Positions 50,140 through 60,637 of a stretch of DNA of 64,000 nt are shown here, one piece after another. A model generated the notes under the pieces. The model had not been told where the DNA came from. It saw only the letters and a program-made list of their open reading frames with translations, and did not search any database. This DNA comes from Lysobacterales bacterium. GTDB lineage: Bacteria; Pseudomonadota; Gammaproteobacteria; Xanthomonadales; BPKI01. The stretch lies in the NCBI GenBank assembly GCA_026005055.1, contig BPKI01000001.1, positions 558,001-622,000 of the forward strand, read 5' to 3'. Made by a program: the position numbers and the translations under genes. Each line of letters starts with the position of its first letter. The stretch's first letter is position 1.

Positions 50140-53100
50140 ATGAGGCGTCGTGCGGCCTCGATCCTCGTCATGGCGCTCGCGGTTTTCGCGCCGTCGGTCG
50201 GTGCCTATCCGGTCGTTCCGTCACCGCCCGAGACACGAGAGCTCGAGTTCGTGTGGAGCGCCTGGAAAGACTTCGTCGCCGCCGGCCTCGGCGACGAGAG
50301 TGCCTATGCCGTGCGACGCACCAGCGACGGCTTCGTCTATGTCGGGACGGAATCGGGTTTGCTGCGTTACGACGGCAAGCGTTTCGAGCTCGTGGGCTCG
50401 ATTCCCTCCCGACGCTGCTTCGCGCTGGCGGAAGCGAAAGGCGGTCGGCTTTTCGTCGGCACGCATGGCGCCGGCCTTTTCGTCTTACGCCTCGACGACG
50501 GCACGGCGGCGCGCACCGAAGTGCCCGCGGGCCGCGTCCTCGATCTCAGCCCCGACGGTCGCGGTGGAGTTTTCGCGAGCACCGATCAGGGGCTTTGGCA
50601 CTGTCCTGGCGAAGGCCTTTGCGTCGCCTACGAGCCAGCACGTGGCCTGCCTGTCTACCGCACCCGGCTCGCGACTTGGCGGGGCGAGCCGGTCCTGTGG
50701 CTCGGCCTTGCCGAAGGGGGAGTGCGGCGCATCGCCGATCCCTTGGGTCGGGCACCAAGGCTCGAGCCGCTCACGCTCAGTGAGGGGCTACCGAACGATC
50801 TCGTCCGCGCGCTGTTGGTCTGGTCGGCCACCGGCGAGGATCTATGGATCGGAACGGGCCGCGGGCTGGCGCGTTATGACGGCGAGCGGCTGATCCGCTA
50901 CGGCAAGGAGTCGGGCTTTCCCGAAGCGATGGTCTTCGCGCTCGCGGCGGGGCTTTCGGCGAAGGGCGAACCCGAGCTTTACGTCGCGCTCCGGCCAGGG
51001 GGGTTGGTCATCATCGATCCCGAAGGCCGCTGGCGGCGCTGGACGGCCGCACAGGGACTGCCCGCGAACGAGGTGCAAGGGATCTGGACCGGGGAGCGCC
51101 CCGCCGAACTCTGGCTCGCCACCTTGGACGCGAGCGTGCTTCGTCGCGAACCCGAGCGTTTTCAGGCGATCGACGAGCGCTTCGGCTTGCCCGATCGGGT
51201 GACCTATGGGGTTGGCGAGACTCTCTTCCCCGACGGAGGGCGTTCGTTGTGGGTGGGCACGATGGAAGGGGCTCGGCGCGTCCGCGATGGACGATGGGAG
51301 GCCTTCCTTCCGAGGGAGCTCGATGCCTTCGTCGTGCGCGACATCGTCGGCAATGGCCGGGAGACCTTCATCGCCGGCGATGCGGGGCTCGTGGTTTGGG
51401 ATGCCGAAGGCTTCCGGCGCTACTCCCGAGACGTGCATCGCGAGATGCCGGCGCGCAGCATCGACCGGCTCGCGGTCCTCTCCGATCGAGGCGAGGAGGA
51501 GGTCTACCTCGGTTCAGGCCATGGCCTGTCGCTGTTCCGGCCACGCTCTGAGACCTTCCGCAGGCTTTCGCTCCCGGGCGGTCCCGACGTGCCGATACTA
51601 GGCTTGCTCGCTCGTCCGGCGGAGGGGGCCGTGCTGGCCCTGACACCGCGCGCACTGTTGCGGGTTCGCGGCGAGGCAGTGGCCGTCGAAGCTGTGCCGT
51701 GCGCCGACAGCGGCGAGTTCGTGACCATGGCCGGCGAGGAGATGGGCGGACCGGTGTGGATCGCGCAGCGCGAGCGGGTGTTTCGTCTCGGGCGTGACGA
51801 ATGTCAAGGATTCGCAGTCCCTCCTGGGATCGGCCCGATCACCGGCCTGGTGATGCTCGAAGGATCGGCGCTGCTGATGCTGGGTGGGGGAGGCGCGATC
51901 CGAGTGCCGGGTGACTGGGCCGGCGAGGAGAGTCGGATCGAGCGCTTCGGCCACGAGGATGGTCTGGAGAGCACGCAGCTGCGCACGGCGCGCAGCGCTT
52001 TGCGCTCGAGCTCAGGACACGTCTATCTCTCGACCGGTCGAGGCTTGGTCGGTCTCGAGCCGCGGGTCAGTGGGGCGCGGATCGGCGAGGAGCCTTTGGT
52101 CGTGTCCTGGCTGGTCGACGGCAGGCCGGCCCGGGCCGGCTTCGAGGCGCTGGAACCTGGGGTGGAGGTCGGGGCTCGCGTTCGCCTCCTTTCCTTCCTC
52201 GGCGAGCATCGCATCCGCTACCGCTTCCGTTTGCGGGACGAGGTCGCCGGCACCGTGGTCGAGGACAGCGGCTTCGTGGCGAGCGGCGACATCGGCTACC
52301 GGCGGCTCACCCCGGGACGATACCGCCTCGAGGTCGAGGCCGCCGCCGCCGACGGCAGCCGACATGGTCCAGTCACTCTCAACTTCGTCATGCTCGCTCC
52401 CTGGTGGCAGCGGCCCTGGGCCGTGGCCGCGGGTGCGCTCGCGCTCGCCGCGCTCGGCTGGCTGAGCGCCCGCGCCCGTGTGGCCTTCCACCGTCGCCGT
52501 GCGCGCGAGTTACAGCGCGCGGTGGAAGAGCGCACCGAAGCCTTGGCGCGCGCCAACGCGGAGCTTGACCGCCTCGCGCGCGTGGACTCGCTCACCGGCT
52601 TGGGCAATCGCCGCGCGCTGGCGGAACTCGAGCGCTCGCGGCCGATCGGTGCGGACACGCTGGTGGTGATCATCGACATCGACCACTTCAAGTCGATCAA
52701 CGATCGTTTCGGACATCGCGTCGGGGATGAGGTCCTCGCCGAACTGGGCGCTCGCCTGCGCGCGGTCTCTCGACGCGGCGATCAGGTCTTGCGTTACGGC
52801 GGCGAGGAGTTCGTGCTGGTGGCCGAGGATGGTTCGGACCTGGCGGCGCTCGCGCTGCTGCGCCGACTCCTCGCTGCCGTGGGCGATCATCCCTTCCGGG
52901 TATCGGCGAGCGAAACGCCGCTCGAGGTCACGGTGTCGGCGGGTGCGGCCAGGCTCGCCGATGCCGAGCCGGCGGAACTCTCTGCGTGCCTGGCGCTCGC
53001 CGACGAGGCTCTTTATGGTGCCAAGGAACACGGCCGCGACCAGGCCTGGCTGATCCATGCCCAGGGCGAGGCGGTGCTGCGTTCCGGCCGTCGTGCGCGC

Positions 53101-53163
53101 ATCATCCGGCGCCAGGAGGTCGCGCGCGCGAACGATCCAAGGCGTTGGGAGAAGGCCGGTTGA
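50140..53163 (+). CDS. Two-component-regulator propeller / Y_Y_Y / GGDEF diguanylate cyclase
   Basis: This 1007-residue protein has a signal peptide ending VGAYP. A periplasmic seven-bladed propeller at residues 40-640 has repeats such as DLWIGTGRGLARYDGERLIRY. A Y_Y_Y domain follows (FLGEHRIRYRFRLRDEVAGT and GYRRLTPGRYRLEVEAAAADG). There is one transmembrane helix near 755-775, a coiled coil, then a GGDEF domain (DSLTGLGNRRALAEL, IIDIDHFKSINDRFGHRVGD, RYGGEEFVLVAED). The RRGD five residues before the active site is a complete RxxD inhibitory site. It should couple a periplasmic ligand to cyclic di-GMP synthesis. Its 3' end overlaps waaA by 62 bp. Confidence 0.92.
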   Translation: MRRRAASILVMALAVFAPSVGAYPVVPSPPETRELEFVWSAWKDFVAAGLGDESAYAVRRTSDGFVYVGTESGLLRYDGKRFELVGSIPSRRCFALAEAKGGRLFVGTHGAGLFVLRLDDGTAARTEVPAGRVLDLSPDGRGGVFASTDQGLWHCPGEGLCVAYEPARGLPVYRTRLATWRGEPVLWLGLAEGGVRRIADPLGRAPRLEPLTLSEGLPNDLVRALLVWSATGEDLWIGTGRGLARYDGERLIRYGKESGFPEAMVFALAAGLSAKGEPELYVALRPGGLVIIDPEGRWRRWTAAQGLPANEVQGIWTGERPAELWLATLDASVLRREPERFQAIDERFGLPDRVTYGVGETLFPDGGRSLWVGTMEGARRVRDGRWEAFLPRELDAFVVRDIVGNGRETFIAGDAGLVVWDAEGFRRYSRDVHREMPARSIDRLAVLSDRGEEEVYLGSGHGLSLFRPRSETFRRLSLPGGPDVPILGLLARPAEGAVLALTPRALLRVRGEAVAVEAVPCADSGEFVTMAGEEMGGPVWIAQRERVFRLGRDECQGFAVPPGIGPITGLVMLEGSALLMLGGGGAIRVPGDWAGEESRIERFGHEDGLESTQLRTARSALRSSSGHVYLSTGRGLVGLEPRVSGARIGEEPLVVSWLVDGRPARAGFEALEPGVEVGARVRLLSFLGEHRIRYRFRLRDEVAGTVVEDSGFVASGDIGYRRLTPGRYRLEVEAAAADGSRHGPVTLNFVMLAPWWQRPWAVAAGALALAALGWLSARARVAFHRRRARELQRAVEERTEALARANAELDRLARVDSLTGLGNRRALAELERSRPIGADTLVVIIDIDHFKSINDRFGHRVGDEVLAELGARLRAVSRRGDQVLRYGGEEFVLVAEDGSDLAALALLRRLLAAVGDHPFRVSASETPLEVTVSAGAARLADAEPAELSACLALADEALYGAKEHGRDQAWLIHAQGEAVLRSGRRARIIRRQEVARANDPRRWEKAG

Positions 53164-54493
53164 TCCGGGTGCCGCCCGAGGCGCTCGGGCAGCGGCTCTG
53201 ATCCTCGAGGATGCTCTCGACAGCGGCCATGATCCGGTCCACGGCACCGCGCTCGCGCTCGAAAGCGCGTTGCCCCGATGCTCCCATCCGCTGGCGCAAG
53301 TGAAGATCGCCGAGAAGCTCGCTGACCGCAGCGCCGAGATTCGGTTCCAGGACACGGCGCGCGCCGCCGCAGGCGACGAGGCTCTCCGTGACCTCGCTGA
53401 AGTTGAAGGTATGCGGACCGATGAGCACCGGCACCCCGAGCGCTGCCGCCTCGAGCACGTTGTGTCCTCCCACTGGGGCGAGCGAGCCGCCGACGAAGGC
53501 GACGTCGCTCGCCGCATAGAAGCGCAGGAGCTCGCCGATCGTATCGAGCACGAAACACTGGCTGCTCGCTTCCGGAACCTCGTCCTGACTGCGCACCGCG
53601 GTGGAAAAGCCGAGGCTGCGGCAGAGCGCGGCGACCGGACGGAAACGTTCCGGATGGCGGGGGGCGATGATCAGAAGGGCGTCGGGGAACCGCGAGAGAA
53701 CCCGCGCATGGGCGTCGAGGACCGGCAGCTCTTCCGGTTCGTGCGTGCTGCCGGCGATCCAGACCGGGCGCTGTGCGCCCCATCTCGCCCGCAGCGCCCT
53801 GCCCTGCTCCGGAAGGGTGCCGGGTACGTCCATGTCGAACTTGAGGTTTCCGGCCACCGTGAGACGCTCAGGGTCGGCCCCGAGGTCGAGAAAACGGCGA
53901 GCGTCGCTGTCGGATTGCGCGATCACCGCACGCACCGTGCGCACCGCCGCGCGGGCGAGCGGGCGGATCGGGCCGTAGCCTCTGAGCGAGCGTTCGGAGA
54001 GCCGGCCGTTGGCGAGGACGACCGGGATCCGACGTCGATGGCAGGCGAAGAACAAGTTGGGCCAGATCTCGGTCTCCATGATCACCGCCAAGCGCGGCCG
54101 GACGCGGTCGAGGAAGCGGCCGATCGCTCCGGGCAGGTCATAGGGCAGGTACACGTGCAAGACTCGCTCTCCGAACTGCTTGCGCACGCGCTCCGAGCCG
54201 GTGGGCGTGACGGTGGTGACCACGACCGGCCGGTTCGGCCAGCGCTCCATCATCGCCTCGATCAGCGGCACTGCTGCGTTGAACTCGCCCACGGAGACGG
54301 CATGGACCCAGATCGACTCCTCGATCCCGGGGTCGGCGAAGAAGCCGAAGCGTTCCGGCCAGCGCTTGAAGTAGTCGCGATAACGCAGTCCGCGCAGCGC
54401 CAGGCGCCAGAGGATGACCGGGGTGAGCAGGTACATGAGCGCCGTATAGGCCGCTCGCAGCAGCGGATGGGGCAGGGGCTCGCCGTGGTCCAT
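53102..54493 (-). CDS. waaA: 3-deoxy-D-manno-octulosonic acid (Kdo) transferase
   Basis: This membrane-anchored GT30 enzyme adds Kdo to lipid A precursor. It has the N-terminal anchor ALMYLLTPVILWRLALRGLRYRDYFKRWPERFGFF, IWVHAVSVGEFNAAVPLIEAM, METEIWPNLFFACHRRRIPVVLANGRLSERS, AGSTHEPEE and FVGGSLAPVGGHNVLEAAALGVPVLIGPHTFNF. ATG 54493 is used; ATG 54505 adds four residues. The open frame further upstream is shadow of lpxL. It is divergent from lpxL, the next step of the same pathway. Confidence 0.93.
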   Translation of the reverse strand: MDHGEPLPHPLLRAAYTALMYLLTPVILWRLALRGLRYRDYFKRWPERFGFFADPGIEESIWVHAVSVGEFNAAVPLIEAMMERWPNRPVVVTTVTPTGSERVRKQFGERVLHVYLPYDLPGAIGRFLDRVRPRLAVIMETEIWPNLFFACHRRRIPVVLANGRLSERSLRGYGPIRPLARAAVRTVRAVIAQSDSDARRFLDLGADPERLTVAGNLKFDMDVPGTLPEQGRALRARWGAQRPVWIAGSTHEPEELPVLDAHARVLSRFPDALLIIAPRHPERFRPVAALCRSLGFSTAVRSQDEVPEASSQCFVLDTIGELLRFYAASDVAFVGGSLAPVGGHNVLEAAALGVPVLIGPHTFNFSEVTESLVACGGARRVLEPNLGAAVSELLGDLHLRQRMGASGQRAFERERGAVDRIMAAVESILEDQSRCPSASGGTRINRPSPNALDRSRARPPGAG

Positions 54494-54557
54494 CGGCGCA
54501 AGCATAGCAACGCCTCGCAGAGGGGTTGCCGCGCAGTCACCGTTACAATCGCGCCCC

Positions 54558-55466
54558 ATGCCGCGGCCTCCGCTGTCGCTCCGTACCTGGCCCGTCTGGC
54601 CGCTGATCGGGCTGGGATGGCTGCTCGCGCGGCTGCCCTGGGGATGGCAGCGCGTGCTCGGGCGCGGCCTCGGTGCACTGCTGTTCCACGCGCTGCGCCG
54701 CCGGCGGGCGATCGCCGCCGCCAACCTCGCGCGTTGCTTGCCCGAGCGCAGCGACGCCGAGCGAGAGGCGCTGCTCAGGGCCCATTTCGCCTCGCTCGGC
54801 ATCGGCGCCTTCGAGTTCCTGCGGGCGTGGTGGGGCGATACGCGCGCATTGGCGCGGGCGAGCACGATCGAGGGTCTCGAGGTGCTCGATGCGCTTCGCC
54901 GCGAGGGTCGGGGCGTGCTCCTCATCGGCGGCCATTTCCTCACCCTGGAGATTTGCGGTCGCCTGCTCGCCGAGCGGGTACCGGTCGCGGGGATGTACCG
55001 TCCGCACCGCAATCCGGCGATGGAATGGGCGGTGAAACGCGGTCGGCTGCGTTATGCGGTGGCGATGTTCGATCACGAGCAGGTCCGCGCCGCGGTGCGC
55101 CATTTGCGCTCCGGCGGCATCCTCTGGTACGCGCCGGACCAAGCCTACCGCCGGGGTGCCCACGTGGATGCCCCATTTTTCGGGGTTCCGGTGCCTACTT
55201 TGACTGCGAGTCATGATCTCGCTCGCCTGACTGGGGCCGCCATCGTGCCGTTCTTCCACCGTCGGGAGGGTTCGGGTTACCGCATCCGCATCGGTCCGCC
55301 GTTGCCCGATTTTCCGAGCGCCGACCGGCAGGCCGACACCGCGCGGGTGAATGCCCTCATCGAGGCGATGGTGCGCGAGGCGCCGGCGGAATACCTGTGG
55401 ATCCATGACCGTTTCAAGCATCTGCGCCCACGCGACCTTCCCTCGCGGTTCAGCTCGACGACTTAA
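54558..55466 (+). CDS. lpxL: Lipid A biosynthesis lauroyl acyltransferase (LpxL/HtrB family)
   Basis: This is a 302-residue inner-membrane acyltransferase that adds a secondary acyl chain to Kdo2-lipid IVA. The catalytic HX4E motif is GGHFLTLEICG. GMYRPHRNPAMEW, WYAPDQAYRRGAHVDAPFFGVP and HRREGSGYRIRIGPPL are family blocks. A hydrophobic N-terminal helix (WPLIGLGWLLARLPWGWQ) anchors it. It starts 65 bp from the divergent waaA, so the two LPS genes share a control region. DUF2062 follows 11 bp downstream. Confidence 0.92.
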   Translation: MPRPPLSLRTWPVWPLIGLGWLLARLPWGWQRVLGRGLGALLFHALRRRRAIAAANLARCLPERSDAEREALLRAHFASLGIGAFEFLRAWWGDTRALARASTIEGLEVLDALRREGRGVLLIGGHFLTLEICGRLLAERVPVAGMYRPHRNPAMEWAVKRGRLRYAVAMFDHEQVRAAVRHLRSGGILWYAPDQAYRRGAHVDAPFFGVPVPTLTASHDLARLTGAAIVPFFHRREGSGYRIRIGPPLPDFPSADRQADTARVNALIEAMVREAPAEYLWIHDRFKHLRPRDLPSRFSSTT

Positions 55467-55477
55467 AATCCGCGTGA

Positions 55478-56053
55478 ATGTTCGAAGAGCTGCGCCGCCG
55501 CCGCAACGAACTCAGGGAACGCCGCAAGCGGCTCCGGCGCATGCTCAAGCCGCTGCCGCGCCGCGCCAACGTGCATCGTTATCCGGTGGTGCGCTGGTTC
55601 GCCGACTGGGCGCGCAAGGCGCCGTGGCTTTGGTCCTACAAGCACTCGCACGTCGCCCCGGCCCTCTACGTGGGTTCGGTGCTCTCGCTCTTGCCGCTTT
55701 ACGGGATCCAACTCCTGCTCGCCTTTCTCCTGGCGTTCTTTTTTCGCGCCAATCTCACGGTGATGGTCGCACTGCAGTTCATCACCAATCCCTTCACGCT
55801 TTTGCCGGTCTATGGTTTCACGGGCTGGGTGGGCGCCAGGCTGCTGAAAGCGCTCGGCGTCGGTGCGGACTGGCCGGACCTGGTCTTCGCCACGAACGCA
55901 TTGTTCGTGGGAGGCGTTGTGGTCGGCTTGGGCTTCGCGCTCGTGATCGACCTGATCTGGCGCTTTCTGCGCTGGGAGGCACGGCGTTTTCGCGAGCAGT
56001 TGCGGCGCCTGGAGATCGAGGCGCTCGAGGACGCGCCGCAACGCGAAGCCTAG
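55478..56053 (+). CDS. DUF2062 membrane protein
   Basis: This 191-residue protein has a very basic N-terminus (LRRRRNELRERRKRLRRML), two to three transmembrane segments and the family blocks VLSLLPLYGIQLLLAFLLAFFFRANL and ALQFITNPFTLLPVYGFTGWVG. The function is unknown. It is close behind lpxL and ends 4 bp into comM, which is convergent. Confidence 0.88.
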   Translation: MFEELRRRRNELRERRKRLRRMLKPLPRRANVHRYPVVRWFADWARKAPWLWSYKHSHVAPALYVGSVLSLLPLYGIQLLLAFLLAFFFRANLTVMVALQFITNPFTLLPVYGFTGWVGARLLKALGVGADWPDLVFATNALFVGGVVVGLGFALVIDLIWRFLRWEARRFREQLRRLEIEALEDAPQREA

Positions 56054-57552
56054 CCGGCCACTGCCGGCGGTAGCCGGTAGTGAAGCGCTTCCGCGAGGTG
56101 CTTGCCAGCGATCGCATCGGCAGCCTCGAGATCGGCGATGGTGCGAGCGACCCGGAGCACGCGTTGCACCCCGCGGCTCGAGAGCGCGAGACGCTCCACG
56201 GCACGGGCGAGCAGCTCTCGCTCACGCGAAGAAAGGGATGCGACTTCGCCCAAGCGGCGCGATTCGAGGGCGGCGTTGGGTATGCCTTGTCGCTCGATTT
56301 GGCGGCGTCGTGCGGCGAGCACGCGCTCGCGCACCGCCGCGGATCCTTCGCCGCGAGCCTCCGATGCCAGTTCGTGGGCGGGCAGGCGTCGGAGCTCGAC
56401 CTGGAGATCGATCCGATCGAGCAAGGGGCCGGAAACCTTGGCGCGATAGGCACGGATCTTCGGGGGCGGACAGAGGCATCGCCCGCTCTCGTCGCCGGCG
56501 TAGCCGCAAGGGCAGGGGTTCATCGCCGCGACCAGTTGGAACCGGGCGGGGAACTCGGCCCGCCGTCCCGCCCGGGCGATCGCGATCCGGCCGTTTTCGA
56601 GCGGCTCGCGCAGGGCCTCGAGGGCTGAGCGCCGCCATTCCGGCAGCTCGTCGAGGAACAACACGCCGTGGTGGGCGAGAGAAATCTCCCCGGGCATCGG
56701 CGGGGTTCCGCCGCCGACCAGCGCGACCGCGCTGGCACTGTGGTGCGGGCTGCGGAAGGGCCGGCATCCGAGGCGACCGGGGTCCGGCGCCTCGCCCCGC
56801 AGGCTGGCGACGGAAGCGGATTCGAGCGCCTCCTCCTCGGTGAGCGGCGGCAAGATGCCCGGAAGTCGCATCGCCAGCATGGTCTTGCCTGTTCCTGGCG
56901 CCCCGATCATCAATAGGTGGTGTCCGCCGGCGGCGGCGATCTCCAGCGCCCGCCGCGCCTGAAGCTGGCCGCGCACCTCGGCGAGATCGGGAGGATCGAT
57001 CGCAGTCAGGAGCGTATGCGGTCGGGCCTCCGGCAGCTCGCAGTGTCCGTTGAGCCACGCCGTCACCTCGGCGAGATTGCCGCCGCAGCGCACTCGAGCG
57101 CCCCGGACGAGCGCGGCTTCACCGCCGTTGGCGGTGGGCACGAGGAGGATTCGGCGCTTGCGCGAGGCGGCGAGCGCGGCAGGCAGCACGCCGGCGACGG
57201 GGCGCAATTCTCCGGAGAGACCGAGCTCGCCGATCGCCTCGATTTCGGCCAGTCGTTCCCGGGGAACATCGCCCTGGGCGGCGAGCACCGCGAGTGCGAT
57301 GGAGAGGTCGAAACGGGAGCCATCCTTGGGTAAATCGGCGGGTGCGAGGCCGACGGTGATCCGGCGTTGCGGGAAGGAGAAGCCGCTGTTGATGAGCGCT
57401 GCACGCACCCGATCGCGGGCCTCCCGAACGGCGGCTTCGGGGAGCCCCACGAGGGCGAAGGAGGGCAGGCCATTGGCCAGGTGCGCCTCCACCAATACCT
57501 CGCGGGCGTGGATACCGTCCGGCGCTCGGCTGAAAGCAGTGGCGTAGCTCAT
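56050..57552 (-). CDS. comM: YifB/ComM family Mg-chelatase-like AAA+ ATPase
   Basis: The 500-residue protein starts MSYATAFSRAPDGIHAREVLVEAHLANGLPSFALVGLPEAAV, the Lon-S5-like N-terminal domain of ComM. The AAA+ core has MIGAPGTGKTMLAMRLPGILPPL and HHGVLFLDELPEWRR. It also has the zinc-like MNPCPCGYAGDESGRCLCPP and the C-terminal SSRGVQRVLRVARTIADLEAADAI. ComM is a hexameric branch-migration helicase that integrates DNA during natural transformation. It follows ubiK on the same strand. Confidence 0.95.
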   Translation of the reverse strand: MSYATAFSRAPDGIHAREVLVEAHLANGLPSFALVGLPEAAVREARDRVRAALINSGFSFPQRRITVGLAPADLPKDGSRFDLSIALAVLAAQGDVPRERLAEIEAIGELGLSGELRPVAGVLPAALAASRKRRILLVPTANGGEAALVRGARVRCGGNLAEVTAWLNGHCELPEARPHTLLTAIDPPDLAEVRGQLQARRALEIAAAGGHHLLMIGAPGTGKTMLAMRLPGILPPLTEEEALESASVASLRGEAPDPGRLGCRPFRSPHHSASAVALVGGGTPPMPGEISLAHHGVLFLDELPEWRRSALEALREPLENGRIAIARAGRRAEFPARFQLVAAMNPCPCGYAGDESGRCLCPPPKIRAYRAKVSGPLLDRIDLQVELRRLPAHELASEARGEGSAAVRERVLAARRRQIERQGIPNAALESRRLGEVASLSSRERELLARAVERLALSSRGVQRVLRVARTIADLEAADAIAGKHLAEALHYRLPPAVAG

Positions 57553-57578
57553 CGCCAAGGCATCCCTGCCGTTTGCGC

Positions 57579-57848
57579 TCAGCGGCCTTCGCCTCGATGG
57601 CGCTCGGCGAGCAAGGCCTCGAGTTCGGCGATCCGCTGTTCGAGCGTTTCCAGCTTCTCGCGGGTTCGCAGGAGGATGCAGCGCTGGACGTCGAATTCGC
57701 TCCGCGAAACGACGTCGAGCCGTTCCAGCGCCGCGCTCAGGATCGCGCGGAACTGATCCTGGATTTCGCGCCCGAGGGCCGTGGCGCCAGGCGGGACCGC
57801 CGCGCTCAGGCGGCGAGCGATGTCGTCGAGGTCTTTGAAATCGAGCAT
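57579..57848 (-). CDS. ubiK: Ubiquinone biosynthesis accessory factor UbiK (YqiC)
   Basis: This small 89-residue protein starts MLDFKDLDDIARRLSAAVPPGATALGREIQDQFRAILSAALERLD. It has a C-terminal coiled coil (EKLETLEQRIAELEALL). It matches the BMFP/YqiC family, which aids aerobic ubiquinone synthesis and binds lipids. The longer frame upstream is antisense to glnK and is rejected. It lies 26 bp before comM; the pair is divergent from glnK. Confidence 0.93.
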   Translation of the reverse strand: MLDFKDLDDIARRLSAAVPPGATALGREIQDQFRAILSAALERLDVVSRSEFDVQRCILLRTREKLETLEQRIAELEALLAERHRGEGR

Positions 57849-57947
57849 GGGGAGATTTTTGCGCTGCGAATCCGGGGAGCAGACTAAGCGTCCGAAAGTC
57901 GATGCGCCGTCGGGAGCTGCCGTTAGAATGCGTACGGCTTTTTCTGA

Positions 57948-58313
<366 letters not shown>

Positions 58314-58756
58314 GGGGGCTTGCGCAACGCGGAGTTCCGCGGCACCATTGCAGCGGCTCTGTTACATTTGGTCACAAAGTGGCAGAGGCATCGCAGCGCG
58401 CGCTGCGTAGCTGAGCTTTTTGCGGCACTGCCGCCAACCGCTCTGGCGCCCGGCGGTCCCACGATGGATTCCCCCTGTTCCTTCTCCAGATCGTCGGGCG
58501 CCAGCCCTTCCCGACGCGAGAACGAGGTCGGGGCCGCATTGCGGCGGCCCCTCCCGGCTCTTGGGTCGCTTCGCGGGGAGCAGGCGAAGCGCCGCGCCGA
58601 GCGGGCGCCGACTCGGACAGCCCCTGTTCCCACGCTGGCCTGACATCGCTCATCATCGGCGATGCGTCGCGCCCGACGGCATCCATTAGCTCAGCACCTT
58701 CGGGGCAGGCGGTCTGTGACATCCTGTCAAGCTTGGATTCGGCTCAAGCTTTCGCC
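58314..58756. other. Palindrome-rich intergenic region between glnK and mnmG
   Basis: About 440 bp without a convincing gene. It contains at least five strong inverted repeats. CGCAGCGCGCGCTGCG at 58392-58407 is followed 12 bases later by TTTTT and may be the glnK terminator. The others are GTCGGG/CCCGAC (58493-58515), GGGGCCGC/GCGGCCCC (58530-58551), CGCTTCGC/GCGAAGCG (58567-58591) and CATCGC/GCGATG (58644-58664). The spacing recalls REP/BIME-type extragenic palindromes or a structured RNA. Confidence 0.5.
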
Positions 58757-60631
<1,875 letters not shown>

Positions 60632-60637
60632 GCCGAC

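Noticed and set aside
58683-58705. tRNA-like fragment (CCATTAGCTCAGCACC)
   Set aside because: The resemblance to a D-arm is short and no acceptor stem, anticodon arm or TPsiC arm follows.
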